Positions 8,486 to 16,308 of a DNA stretch of 64,000 nt are shown piece after piece; position 1 is the first letter of the stretch; every line of letters begins with the position of its first letter. The translations under genes and the position numbers were made by a program. Where the stretch lies: positions 124,001 through 188,000 of the forward strand of contig NZ_QGGX01000009.1 of the NCBI RefSeq assembly GCF_003148805.1, written 5' to 3'. The notes under the pieces were generated by a model. It was not told where the DNA came from. It worked only from the letters and a program-made list of their open reading frames with translations, and did not search any database. This stretch comes from Aminobacter sp. AP02 (lineage in GTDB: Bacteria; Pseudomonadota; Alphaproteobacteria; Rhizobiales; Rhizobiaceae).

Positions 8486-10069
8486 TCACGTGAAGGCGTC
8501 GGGCATCGACGCCTTCTTGGCCGCGATGAAGTCCTTGAGGCCGTCGTCGATGCTTGGATCGAGATACGGCGCTTCGTAGCTTTCGAGCCAGCGGCGGGCG
8601 AGTTCGTTGGCTCGCTGCGGTGCCGTCTTCTGCCCCTCGGCCAGCCACTGCTCGTAGGAATTGTTGTCGGCGATGCTGGAGCGGTAGAACGCCGTCTGGA
8701 AATTCGCCTGGGTGTGATCGCAACCAAGATAATGGCTTCCCGGCCCGACCTGCCGGATGGCATCCATGGCCTGACCGTTCTCCGACAGGTCGACGCCCTC
8801 GGTAAACTTCTGCTGCATGCCCAGTTGGTCGATATCCATCATGAACTTTTCGTAGCAGGAGGCGAGACCGCCTTCGAGCCAGCCGGCCGAGTGCAGGACG
8901 AAATTCGTGCCGGCCAGGATAGTCGAGTTCAGCGTGTTGGCGCTTTCGTAGGCCGCTTGCGCATCCGGAACCTTGGAAGCGCAGAGCGAACCGCCGGTGC
9001 GGAACGGCAGACCAAGCCGACGCGCCAGCTGAGCGGCACCGTAAGACACCAGCGACGGCTCTGGCGTGCCGAAGGTCGGCGCGCCCGACTGCATCGAGAT
9101 CGACGAGGCGAAAGTGCCGAACAACACCGGTGCGCCCGGCTTGATCAGCTGGGTGAAGGACGCGCCAGCCAGAACTTCGGCCAGAACCTGGGTCAGTGTA
9201 CCGGCAACAGTTACCGGGCTCATCGCGCCGGCAAGGATGAACGGCGTGACGATGCAGGCCTGATTGTGGCGCGCATAGACCTTGAGCGCACCCAGCATGG
9301 TCTCATCGAACACCATCGGCGAGTTGGCGTTGATCAGGCTGGTCAGAACGGTGTTGTTCTCAACGAAATCATCGCCGAAGACGATCTTGGCCATCGCGAT
9401 CGTGTCTTCCGCGCGCTCGGGCGCGGTCACCGAACCCATGAACGGTTTGTCGGAATATTTGATGTGCGCATAGATCATGTCGAGGTGGCGTTTGTTGACC
9501 GGTACGTCGACAGGCTCGCACACAGTGCCGCCCGAATGGTGGATCGAGGGCGCCATGTAGGACAGCTTCACGAAATTGCGGAAATCCTCGATTGTCGCGT
9601 AGCGCCTGTTGCCGTCGAGGTCGCGCACGAAAGGCGGGCCGTAGACTGGGGCAAAGACCGTCGCATTGCCGCCGATCTGCACCGAGCGCTCGGAATTGCG
9701 GGCATGCTGCGTATAGATGGACGGCGCGGTCTTGAGCAGCGAGCGGCACAGTCCCTTGGGGAAGTGCACCCGCTCGCCCTTCACGTCGCAGCCGGCCTCT
9801 TTCCACAGCTGCAGCGCTTCGGCGTCGTCGCGAAACTCGATGCCGATCTCCTCGAGCACGGTGTCGGCGTTCTTTTCGATGAGCGCCAGCCCTTCCTCGT
9901 TGAGGACCTCGTAAACGTTGATCTGGCGCTTGATGTAGGTGAGCTGGGTGCCGGGGCCGCCGCCTGACCGCGCCGCACGTCTTGCCGCTGCTCCGCCGCT
10001 TGCACCGCGCCCGCGCCGCGCGCTCGACGCTTCCTGATCGGTCACGAGGTTTTCTGTCATCGCCGTCAT
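8486..10069 (-). CDS. MttB-superfamily (non-pyrrolysine) quaternary amine:corrinoid methyltransferase
   Basis: A 527-aa protein of the trimethylamine methyltransferase (MttB) superfamily. Archaeal MttB uses pyrrolysine at an in-frame UAG. This gene has no internal stop, so it belongs with the non-pyrrolysine branch whose studied members demethylate glycine betaine (MtgB), proline betaine or carnitine. The first 40 residues are an unusual Arg/Gly/Ala-rich tail (S-A-R-R-G-R-G at 16-22, A-R-R-A-A-R-S at 29-35); the TIM-barrel domain follows. It is divergent from the corrinoid-protein gene across a 242-bp promoter region and is followed by the 4Fe-4S gene. The actual substrate cannot be read from sequence. 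The sarcosine and dimethylglycine-type genes nearby make a betaine likely. Confidence 0.9.
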   Translation of the reverse strand: MTAMTENLVTDQEASSARRGRGASGGAAARRAARSGGGPGTQLTYIKRQINVYEVLNEEGLALIEKNADTVLEEIGIEFRDDAEALQLWKEAGCDVKGERVHFPKGLCRSLLKTAPSIYTQHARNSERSVQIGGNATVFAPVYGPPFVRDLDGNRRYATIEDFRNFVKLSYMAPSIHHSGGTVCEPVDVPVNKRHLDMIYAHIKYSDKPFMGSVTAPERAEDTIAMAKIVFGDDFVENNTVLTSLINANSPMVFDETMLGALKVYARHNQACIVTPFILAGAMSPVTVAGTLTQVLAEVLAGASFTQLIKPGAPVLFGTFASSISMQSGAPTFGTPEPSLVSYGAAQLARRLGLPFRTGGSLCASKVPDAQAAYESANTLNSTILAGTNFVLHSAGWLEGGLASCYEKFMMDIDQLGMQQKFTEGVDLSENGQAMDAIRQVGPGSHYLGCDHTQANFQTAFYRSSIADNNSYEQWLAEGQKTAPQRANELARRWLESYEAPYLDPSIDDGLKDFIAAKKASMPDAFT

Positions 10070-10157
10070 CCCTGAAACACGTTTGGCCGCCGGTCGCGGC
10101 TCCTCGTCGGATCGTAGTCATGCACCCATATCGAAACGGCCCGCCAGCGCCAACGCC

Positions 10158-10238
10158 TGTCGCAAAATCGACAAGCAAGTCGACAAGTTATCAGTCGCTT
10201 TCGTTTTGCAGGAGGTCGCAAATCAGCTATGGATTTGC
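10158..10238. promoter_or_regulatory. Divergent mttB/corrinoid-protein control region
   Basis: This part of the 242-bp intergenic region holds several ordered elements. TGTCG-N6-CGACA (10158-10173) contains TGTCGCAAA. The octamer TCGACAAG occurs twice, 12 bases apart (10168-10175 and 10180-10187). A second GTCGCAAATC is at 10216-10224. GCAAATC and GATTTGC (10218-10238) form an inverted repeat. Direct TGTCGC-type half-sites are typical of GlxA-subfamily AraC regulators such as Pseudomonas ArgR, and one such regulator is encoded at 23269. Confidence 0.55.
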
Positions 10239-10311
10239 TGCACTTGCAAGCTAGGTATAGCGCAGTAGCCGACCGCCACATTCTGGCGCCGCCCCGAGGG
10301 AGCCTCCGAAG

Positions 10312-11010
10312 ATGTCCGACGACGAAATCATCCTGTCCGAGCTTTCCGACGACGAACTCGTGCAGCAGATGCACGACGACCTTTATGACGGGCTCAAGGA
10401 AGAGATCGAGGAAGGCACCAACATCCTGCTCGAGCGCGGCTGGGCGCCCTACAAGGTGCTGACCGAGGCCCTGGTGGAGGGCATGCGCATCGTCGGCGAA
10501 GATTTCCGCGACGGCATCCTGTTTGTTCCCGAGGTGCTGTTGTCTGCAAACGCCATGAAGGCCGGCATGTTCATCCTGCGACCGCTGCTTGCAGCCACCG
10601 GCGCGCCCAAGCAGGGCAAAATGGTGATCGGCACCGTCAAGGGTGACATCCACGACATCGGCAAGAACCTTGTCGGCATGATGATGGAAGGTGCCGGCTT
10701 CGACGTCATCGACCTCGGCATCAACAACCCGGTTGAGAATTATCTCAACGCCATCGAGGAACATCAGCCCGACATCATCGGCATGTCGGCGCTTCTGACC
10801 ACGACTATGCCCTACATGAAAGTCGTCATCGACACGATGAAGGAAAAGGGCATCCGCGACGACTTTGTCGTGCTCGTCGGCGGTGCGCCGCTCAACGAGG
10901 AATTCGGCAAGGCTGTCGGCGCCGACGCCTATTGCCGCGACGCGGCGGTGGCTGTCGAAACGGCCAAGGACTATATGAAGCGCAAGCACAATCTGCGCGC
11001 CTCGGCCTGA
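10312..11010 (+). CDS. Corrinoid protein (MttC/MtgC type), methyl carrier
   Basis: A 232-aa two-domain corrinoid protein. A helical cap domain covers about residues 10-95. The B12-binding Rossmann domain has D112-x-H114-x2-G117, whose His is the lower cobalt ligand, followed by conserved glycine-rich segments. The length matches stand-alone MttC/MtbC/MtgC proteins. It should accept the methyl group from the divergently encoded MttB homologue and pass it to the methyltransferase at 16309. The ATG at 10312 follows GAGGGAGCC. A GC-rich hairpin follows the stop. Confidence 0.93.
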   Translation: MSDDEIILSELSDDELVQQMHDDLYDGLKEEIEEGTNILLERGWAPYKVLTEALVEGMRIVGEDFRDGILFVPEVLLSANAMKAGMFILRPLLAATGAPKQGKMVIGTVKGDIHDIGKNLVGMMMEGAGFDVIDLGINNPVENYLNAIEEHQPDIIGMSALLTTTMPYMKVVIDTMKEKGIRDDFVVLVGGAPLNEEFGKAVGADAYCRDAAVAVETAKDYMKRKHNLRASA

Positions 11011-11017
11011 CATGGAA

Positions 11018-11041
11018 GGGCCGCACCTTGCAATGCGGCCC
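11018..11041 (+). terminator. GC-rich hairpin after the corrinoid-protein gene
   Basis: The arms GGGCCGCA (11018-11025) and TGCGGCCC (11034-11041) are perfectly complementary with an 8-base loop, seven bases past the stop. There is no U run, so it may be a weak terminator or an RNA 3'-end stabiliser. Confidence 0.5.
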
Positions 11042-11076
11042 ATCATGCCAGTCTGAACTTTGGGGCGGCGTGGCCC

Positions 11077-11211
11077 TTAGCGGACTGTGTCCTCGACAGC
11101 GTTTACCGTGCTCTTGACGTCCTTGCCGGCGCCTCGAACGGTATTGGCGCAGGCCGATAGTGCGAGAGCACAGGCAACGGCGGCGATCGGTACAAGACGC
11201 GACAGTTTCAT
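11077..11211 (-). CDS. Entericidin A/B family small lipoprotein
   Basis: A 44-aa protein read leftward from the ATG at 11211. It has a short basic N-terminus, a hydrophobic core, and the lipobox L-S-A-C at residues 18-21. The mature part, A-N-T-V-R-G-A-G-K-D-V, is typical of entericidins. GAGGGAGAT precedes the ATG. Entericidins are small membrane lipoproteins linked to stress and envelope physiology. It sits between the corrinoid-protein gene and the DUF1638 gene on the opposite strand and is probably unrelated to methyl transfer. Confidence 0.85.
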   Translation of the reverse strand: MKLSRLVPIAAVACALALSACANTVRGAGKDVKSTVNAVEDTVR

Positions 11212-11280
11212 TGATGGTATCTCCCTCATCGTGTTTGCAATATTTGCCTATCTGGAACGAAAACCGGCTAAACTGGTTCC

Positions 11281-11934
11281 ATGACCGCGCAGCAAAAGCA
11301 AAAACACAGTCCAAGCGAGAGATCGCCGGGCGATAAATTGCTCGTCATCGGCTGTGGCATGATCGCGCGCGAAATTCTGGCGGTTAAGCAACAGCTCGGG
11401 CTCGATCACCTCGAACTAACCTGCTTGCCGGCTGACTACCATTTCCGCCCCGACCGGATCGCCCCCGCCATGGACAAGGCGATTACGGAAGCAAAGGCGC
11501 AAGGCTACCGCCACATCTATGTCGGCTACGCCGATTGTGGCACCGGCGGCCTGCTCGACCGTGTCTGCGAGAAACACGGCGTCGAGCGCATTGCCGGTCC
11601 GCACTGCTTCGCCTTCTATCAGGGCGCCGCCGCCTATGCCGAAGTCGGCGAGGCCGACATGATGTCGTTTTACATGACCGACTTCTTGTGCCGGCAGTTC
11701 GAGGCCTTTTTCATCAAGCCCCTTGGCCTCGACCGGCATCCGGAACTGGTGACCGATTATTTCGGCAACTATGAAAAGCTGATCTATCTCGCCCAGACAA
11801 ACGACCCCGCTCTCGACAAGGTCGCCGAAGATGCGGCGATCATGCTTGGCCTCGTCTATGAGCGTCGCGCAACAGGTTATGGCGACCTGCCCCAGGCTCT
11901 TGCCAATGCCGCTGCCGCTGCGGCAGATCATTAA
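11281..11934 (+). CDS. DUF1638 domain-containing protein
   Basis: A 217-aa protein of the DUF1638 family, which has no known function. Visible conserved-looking elements are V-I-G-C-G-M-I near residue 23, Y-A-D-C-G-T-G-G near 85, and G-P-H-C-F-A-F-Y near 107. That makes three Cys/Gly or Cys/His spots that could bind metal or thiol. DUF1638 genes are, from what I know, often found beside mttB-type methyltransferase genes, and this one follows the corrinoid-protein gene. A role in methyl-group or corrinoid handling is inference. The first 18 residues are charged and low in conservation. Confidence 0.85.
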   Translation: MTAQQKQKHSPSERSPGDKLLVIGCGMIAREILAVKQQLGLDHLELTCLPADYHFRPDRIAPAMDKAITEAKAQGYRHIYVGYADCGTGGLLDRVCEKHGVERIAGPHCFAFYQGAAAYAEVGEADMMSFYMTDFLCRQFEAFFIKPLGLDRHPELVTDYFGNYEKLIYLAQTNDPALDKVAEDAAIMLGLVYERRATGYGDLPQALANAAAAAADH

Positions 11935-11980
11935 AGCGCCCGATTCCTCCCCTGAGGTCCGGCCATTCAGGGAGACATTC

Positions 11981-12556
11981 ATGTTTTTTCGCAACCTGAT
12001 TCTGGCAACGATTCTCGCGGCATCTTCCAGCGCAGCCCATGCCGACGGCGCAGTACAGAAGCTGATGACGCCCCCCGACAAGGCCAGGCTCGAAAGGTAC
12101 GACGCTACGCGCAAGGAAGCGCTGCAAGAGGCCAAGACCGGCCTGGCCCGCGAAGTCGCCATACTGGATGAGGTCGTGGCAAAGCAACCGATGTCTTTTT
12201 CCGATTTCGACATGACCGGAAACTGGCAGTGCCGCACGATCAAGGCCGGTGGACTAGGTAGTTTGGTCGTCTATGACTGGTTCAAGTGCAAGGTTACCGA
12301 CGATGGCTCGGGCTGGATGCTGGAAAAGATCTCGGGCTCCCAGCGCACAAAAGGCCGCTTTTACACCGACAGCGATGTTCGCCTGATCTATCTCGGATCG
12401 GGCTACGTATCCGGCGAGAAACCCAAGGCATATGGCAAAGGTCCGGCCACCGACCAGATCGGTTATGCGTTCCGTAGCGGCCCGGCCTCCTGGCGCATCG
12501 AATTCCCCGCCCCGGAATATGAATCCAAGCTCGACATCATAGAATTTCGTCGCTGA
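11981..12556 (+). CDS. DUF4893-type secreted protein
   Basis: A 191-aa protein with an N-terminal signal peptide (about residues 1-22, cleavage after S-A-A-H-A). The mature part contains G-N-W-Q-C-R-T, W-F-K-C-K-V and G-S-Q-R-T-K-G-R-F-Y, which I associate with DUF4893. It is probably periplasmic. Its function is unknown. The ATG at 11981 follows AGGGAGACATTC. The frame extends upstream into the DUF1638 gene, and that part is rejected because the signal peptide begins at 11981. Confidence 0.75.
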   Translation: MFFRNLILATILAASSSAAHADGAVQKLMTPPDKARLERYDATRKEALQEAKTGLAREVAILDEVVAKQPMSFSDFDMTGNWQCRTIKAGGLGSLVVYDWFKCKVTDDGSGWMLEKISGSQRTKGRFYTDSDVRLIYLGSGYVSGEKPKAYGKGPATDQIGYAFRSGPASWRIEFPAPEYESKLDIIEFRR

Positions 12557-12685
12557 GATTGCATTCGGCGCTGGGCAACATCAAATTGGGCCTTCCCGGG
12601 GTCATCAAGGATTAACCTGGCCATCGCACACTGTGATGGGGACAGGCGCGCATGAAGACGCGCCGCAAATGGGCTGAAGGGCTGT

Positions 12686-13345
12686 ATGCGAAGTCAAGAC
12701 AACGAACGCGACGCTGGCAATATCGATGCAGCGCCGAAGCATCGGCGTGGCAGGCGCCTTTCGGCAATATTCGCTCAGCTCGCCCGTGACGCCAAAGGCA
12801 ACATCTCCATCGGAGACATCCGCGACACTTTGGGTAAGCGCAGCTTCGCGCCGCTTTTGGTCCTGTTTGCCGCATTCAACATGCTGCCCTTGCCTCCAGG
12901 GGCCTCCGCCGTGCTTGGCCTGCCGCTCTTGATCGTTGCGGCACAGATGGCCTTTGGCAGCAATCGCGCCTGGCTGCCCGGTTTCATCACGCAGCGCTCG
13001 CTTTCAGCCGAACAGTTTCGCACCGTCACCGATTGGGTCATCCCAAGGCTCATCCGCCTCGAAGAGGTGGTGCGGCCACGCTACTGGCCGTTCTGGCGCA
13101 AACGCGGCGACCGCGTGATCGGCATCATCGCACTCATCCTGTCCGTGTCGATCACCCTTCCGATCCCGTTCGGCAACTGGCTGCCGGCTTTTGCAACCGC
13201 GCTTCTTGGTCTGGCCTTGTCTGAACGCGACGGCATTCTGTTTGCCGTGGGCAGCGTCGTCGGCGTGGCCTCGCTTGCCGTCGTCTGTCTGGTGGTGGGC
13301 GGCGCCGGCTTTGCCACCCACGCCTTCCTCGCTTGGCTGGGATAG
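12686..13345 (+). CDS. ExoD-family membrane protein
   Basis: A 219-aa inner-membrane protein of the ExoD family, named after a Sinorhizobium meliloti gene whose loss affects exopolysaccharide and alkali tolerance. A charged N-terminus (1-45) is followed by hydrophobic segments near 55-90 and, after residue 140, three more. The motif L-P-P-G-A-S-A-V-L-G-L-P is typical. The stop lies five bases before the formyltransferase ATG, so the two are likely co-transcribed. Confidence 0.87.
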   Translation: MRSQDNERDAGNIDAAPKHRRGRRLSAIFAQLARDAKGNISIGDIRDTLGKRSFAPLLVLFAAFNMLPLPPGASAVLGLPLLIVAAQMAFGSNRAWLPGFITQRSLSAEQFRTVTDWVIPRLIRLEEVVRPRYWPFWRKRGDRVIGIIALILSVSITLPIPFGNWLPAFATALLGLALSERDGILFAVGSVVGVASLAVVCLVVGGAGFATHAFLAWLG

Positions 13346-13350
13346 GCCGG

Positions 13351-14118
13351 ATGGATCGCAGGCCGATCGTCTTCGTGACCGAAGGTGGCGAACACATCTG
13401 GGCCATCATCAACAGTTTGACCGACCGCTTCGGGCCGATAACAGTCGTTCTCGAAGCGCCCTATTCAAAGCGCCAACTTCTGATGCGCCGCGCCAGCAAG
13501 CTCGGATGGGTGTCCGTCGCCGGCCAGTTTGGCACCATGGTGCTGATCCGCCTCGCAAAACGCTTCATGCATGGCGGCGTCGAACGGCTTGTCGCCGACG
13601 AGAGGCTGGAAACCGGGCCACGCAACGGCCAGGAGATCGTTTCGGTTTTCTCGGCCGATGGCCCTGAACTTGTCGAGACGGTCCGCAAGCTTGACCCTGC
13701 CGTGGTGTTCCTCGCGGGCTGTCGGCTTTTGTCAGCCAAAACACTCGCCGCCATCCCCTGCCCGGTCATAAATTATCATTCCGGCATCAATCCGAAGTAT
13801 CGCGGCATGAACGGCGGCTACTGGGCGCTGGCAACCGGTGACCTGGAGAATTTCGGCTCGACTGTGCATTTGGTCGACAGCGGCGTCGACACCGGCGAGG
13901 TGCTGTTCCAGTCCAGGGGCAAGCCAGCCAAAGGCGACACGATTGCCAGCTACGCCATGCGCCAGGCGGCCTTTTCCCGCGCGATCTGCGCCAAGGCCAT
14001 CGAAGACGCGCTCATGGGGCGGCTGACGCCGATCGATACCGGCCTGCCGTCCCGACAATGGTACCACCCCACCATCTGGCAGTACCTTTGGACAGGTATC
14101 CGTCGCGGCGTCTGGTAG
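13351..14118 (+). CDS. Formyltransferase-family protein (N10-formyl-THF type)
   Basis: A 255-aa protein with the formyl_trans_N fold. The active-site segment I-N-Y-H-S-G-I-N-P-K-Y-R-G-M-N-G-G carries the Asn-x-His pair, and V-D-S-G-V-D-T-G-E-V-L-F-Q carries the Asp. This is the N-H-D triad of glycinamide and methionyl-tRNA formyltransferases. It lacks the C-terminal domain of Fmt, so it is not the housekeeping enzyme. The substrate is unknown. It lies directly before the one-carbon genes, but a typical sugar-modifying formyltransferase remains possible. A TTG at 13333 is an alternative start. Confidence 0.82.
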   Translation: MDRRPIVFVTEGGEHIWAIINSLTDRFGPITVVLEAPYSKRQLLMRRASKLGWVSVAGQFGTMVLIRLAKRFMHGGVERLVADERLETGPRNGQEIVSVFSADGPELVETVRKLDPAVVFLAGCRLLSAKTLAAIPCPVINYHSGINPKYRGMNGGYWALATGDLENFGSTVHLVDSGVDTGEVLFQSRGKPAKGDTIASYAMRQAAFSRAICAKAIEDALMGRLTPIDTGLPSRQWYHPTIWQYLWTGIRRGVW

Positions 14119-14146
14119 CGCGGCGGCACCAACCCACCCTCTATCT

Positions 14147-14158
14147 TTTGCGACATTG
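14147..14158. promoter_or_regulatory. TGTCGCAAA-type motif upstream of the metVF genes
   Basis: TTTGCGACATTG (reverse complement CAATGTCGCAAA) occurs 96 bases before the ATG at 14254. The identical 12-mer occurs at 28328-28339 upstream of a demethylating dehydrogenase gene. It matches the motif at 10158 and 23150. Confidence 0.5.
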
Positions 14159-14253
14159 CGCCGCGTCGCTTTTGAATGCGCGCGCGTCGTCCCATAACAA
14201 GCGGCACCCCCGTGGTTGCGGCAAAGCTCAACATCACTGAAAGCGAGACTGAA

Positions 14254-14556
14254 ATGGCCGACCTGATCATCGTCTACTGGCGCGACATCCCTGCACAGGT
14301 CATCGTCAAGAAGGGCCGGCAGAACGCCAAGCGCGAATTGCCGCTGCGTTTCACCGAAGCGATCGACATGTGCGCCATGCGTACTGGTGCCGGCGACACC
14401 GACGCCTATCTGGCGGAGTGGCGCAAAGCCCAACCGGTTACGGTCAGCGACGACCTTGAAGCCGAAGCCGATAAGGCTATGGCCGAGATCGATGCAAACT
14501 TCACACGCGAGCGGCTGGTCGCTCTCGTCAAGGCAGGCGGCAAGGAAGATGGTTGA
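14254..14556 (+). CDS. Small virulence-factor-family protein heading the metVF genes
   Basis: A 100-aa soluble protein matching the small family labelled simply 'virulence factor' in databases. It begins M-A-D-L-I-I-V-Y-W-R-D-I-P-A-Q and has a basic patch V-K-K-G-R-Q-N-A-K-R. The biochemical role is not known. Its end overlaps the start of the MetV-like gene by eight bases, so it is translated as part of the same operon. That favours a role in methyl-THF metabolism over virulence. The frame is open upstream to 14176, but the ATG at 14254 gives the family's usual N-terminus. Confidence 0.75.
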   Translation: MADLIIVYWRDIPAQVIVKKGRQNAKRELPLRFTEAIDMCAMRTGAGDTDAYLAEWRKAQPVTVSDDLEAEADKAMAEIDANFTRERLVALVKAGGKEDG

Positions 14557-15133
14557 TACCCAGCCGACAGTAACCCAGGCGACTTTGGTAAAGAAGGCCG
14601 CGCTCAAAAGCGACTACAAGCCAGCCGACGTGTCGCCGCAGCGCCGTGTCCAGCGCAGCTACACCGTGCGGCTGTGGTCGATACGTCATTCGCGCCTGCT
14701 CGAATGGTTCTACAGCAGGTTCGCCGACGCCTTCCTGATGCTTCACCCGCTGTGGAAGAAGATCGGCTATGGCCGCGTCGAGGCTCCGATCAAATTCGTC
14801 GAGAAGCGCGTCAAGGGCCTGATGTTCGACTGCCGTATGTGCGGCCAGTGCGTGCTGTCTTCGACCGGCATGTCCTGCCCGATGAACTGCCCCAAGCAGC
14901 TGCGCAACGGCCCATGCGGCGGCGTGCGTGCCAATGGCAATTGCGAGGTCGAGCCGGACATGCCCTGCGTCTGGGTCAAGGCCTGGGAAGGTTCGCGCAA
15001 CATGGTCAAGGGCGACGCCATCCTCAACGTCCAGAAGCCGGTCGACCAGTCGCTGCGCGAAACCTCGGCTTGGCTGAGGGTAACCGCTCAAGCTGCGGCG
15101 ACGCACGAAACCGCCAGCAAGGAAGTCGCATGA
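14549..15133 (+). CDS. MetV-like methylene-THF reductase C-terminal domain protein
   Basis: A 194-aa protein with the Cys-rich MTHFR_C domain: C95-x2-C98-x2-C101, C110-x3-C114, C123, C132 and C140. In acetogens the equivalent protein, MetV, forms a complex with MetF and binds metal or a cluster. The ATG follows AAGGAAG and overlaps the previous gene by eight bases; the stop overlaps the MetF-like start by four. Tight coupling with the next gene supports a MetVF-type complex. I infer it works in the oxidative direction here, turning methyl-THF from demethylation into methylene-THF. Confidence 0.85.
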   Translation: MVDTQPTVTQATLVKKAALKSDYKPADVSPQRRVQRSYTVRLWSIRHSRLLEWFYSRFADAFLMLHPLWKKIGYGRVEAPIKFVEKRVKGLMFDCRMCGQCVLSSTGMSCPMNCPKQLRNGPCGGVRANGNCEVEPDMPCVWVKAWEGSRNMVKGDAILNVQKPVDQSLRETSAWLRVTAQAAATHETASKEVA

Positions 15134-16230
15134 CCCCGCCGCGCCCGCGTCAGACCGACGAGCACCCCGACGGCATCGACCTGCCGCTCGACCCCCTGCC
15201 CGGCCATTCGTCGCGCGGCCGGTTGGAGCGTGTGCTGCGCCGTGGCGAGTTCGCCGTCACCACCGAACTGAACCCGCCCGACAGCGCTGATCCCGAAGAC
15301 GTCTACAACCGCGCCAAGATCTTCGACGGCTGGGTCGACGGCATCAACGCCGTCGACGCCTCTGGTGCCAATTGCCACATGTCGTCGGTGGGCATCTGTG
15401 CTCTGCTCACCCGCATGGGCTACGCACCAATCATGCAGATCGCCTGCCGTGACAAGAACCGCATCGCCATCCAGGGCGACGTTCTCGGTGCCGCTGCAAT
15501 GGGTGTCGCCAACATCCTGTGCCTCACAGGCGATGGTGTGCAGGCAGGCGACCAGCCCGGCGCGAAGCCGGTGTTCGATCTCGACTCGATGTCGCTGCTC
15601 GAAACCGTCCGCATCATGCGTGACAACGGAAAATTCCTGTCGGGCCGAAAGCTGACGACGCCGCCGCAGCTTTTCCTTGGCGCCGCGGTCAACCCCTTCG
15701 CCCCGCCCTATGATTTCAGGCCTGTCCATATGGGCAAGAAGATCGCCGCTGGCGCACAGTTCGTACAGAGCCAGTACTGCTTCGACGTGCCGATGTTCCG
15801 CACCTTCATGAACCGCGTTCGCGATCTCGGTTATGACGAAAAATGCTTCATCCTGGTTGGCGTCGGCCCGCTGGCTTCGGCCAAGACCGCCAGATGGATC
15901 CGTGCCAACGTGCCGGGCATCCACATTCCGGATTCGATCATCAAGCGCCTGGAGGGCGCCCAGGACCAGAAAAAGGAAGGTAAGCAGCTCTGTATCGACA
16001 TCATCAACGAGGTCAAGGAGATTGCCGGGGTGTCTGGCGTCCATGTCATGGCCTACCGGCAAGAGGAATATGTCGCCGAAATCGTCGATGAATCGGGTGT
16101 TCTGAAAGGCCGCCGGCCATGGAAGCGCGAGGCTCGCGCCGACGACCAGCGCGTTGCCGAGCGGCTCGAGCACATCCTCCACGACAACGTTACCGAAACG
16201 CAGGTCGACATGGTGAAGACCGCGCACTGA
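15130..16230 (+). CDS. MetF-like methylenetetrahydrofolate reductase
   Basis: A 366-aa TIM-barrel flavoprotein of the MTHFR family. Recognisable parts are F-A-V-T-T-E-L-N-P-P near residue 41, the V-N-A-V-D-A-S-G-like strand, C-L-T-G-D-G-V-Q near 137 and A-Q-F-V-Q-S-Q-Y-C-F-D near 210. It is longer than E. coli MetF (about 296 aa) and is paired with the MetV-like protein by an ATGA overlap. GCAAGGAAG precedes the ATG. Expected reaction: methylene-THF to or from methyl-THF with FAD. Context argues for oxidation of demethylation-derived methyl-THF. Confidence 0.9.
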   Translation: MTPPRPRQTDEHPDGIDLPLDPLPGHSSRGRLERVLRRGEFAVTTELNPPDSADPEDVYNRAKIFDGWVDGINAVDASGANCHMSSVGICALLTRMGYAPIMQIACRDKNRIAIQGDVLGAAAMGVANILCLTGDGVQAGDQPGAKPVFDLDSMSLLETVRIMRDNGKFLSGRKLTTPPQLFLGAAVNPFAPPYDFRPVHMGKKIAAGAQFVQSQYCFDVPMFRTFMNRVRDLGYDEKCFILVGVGPLASAKTARWIRANVPGIHIPDSIIKRLEGAQDQKKEGKQLCIDIINEVKEIAGVSGVHVMAYRQEEYVAEIVDESGVLKGRRPWKREARADDQRVAERLEHILHDNVTETQVDMVKTAH

Positions 16231-16271
16231 CAGGCAGGCGCGGCTGCCGCGCTTGAACGAAACCAGATAAC

Positions 16272-16293
16272 GATATAAAGAAATCTTTATATC
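16272..16293. promoter_or_regulatory. Perfect 22-bp AT-rich operator before the methyl-THF:corrinoid methyltransferase
   Basis: The ten-base arms GATATAAAGA and TCTTTATATC are perfectly complementary with two bases between, ending 15 bases before the ATG at 16309. In a GC-rich region such an AT-rich dyad stands out. It resembles the ATATAAAG/CTTTATAT type sites reported for ArsR-family regulators of the methionine/SAH cycle in alphaproteobacteria. That match is from memory. Confidence 0.65.
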
Positions 16294-16308
16294 CCACGGA
16301 GAGGATTC

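Noticed and set aside
8486-10069. Pyrrolysine-type UAG in the mttB homologue
   Set aside because: The frame is uninterrupted to its natural stop. No pyl genes are seen in the window.
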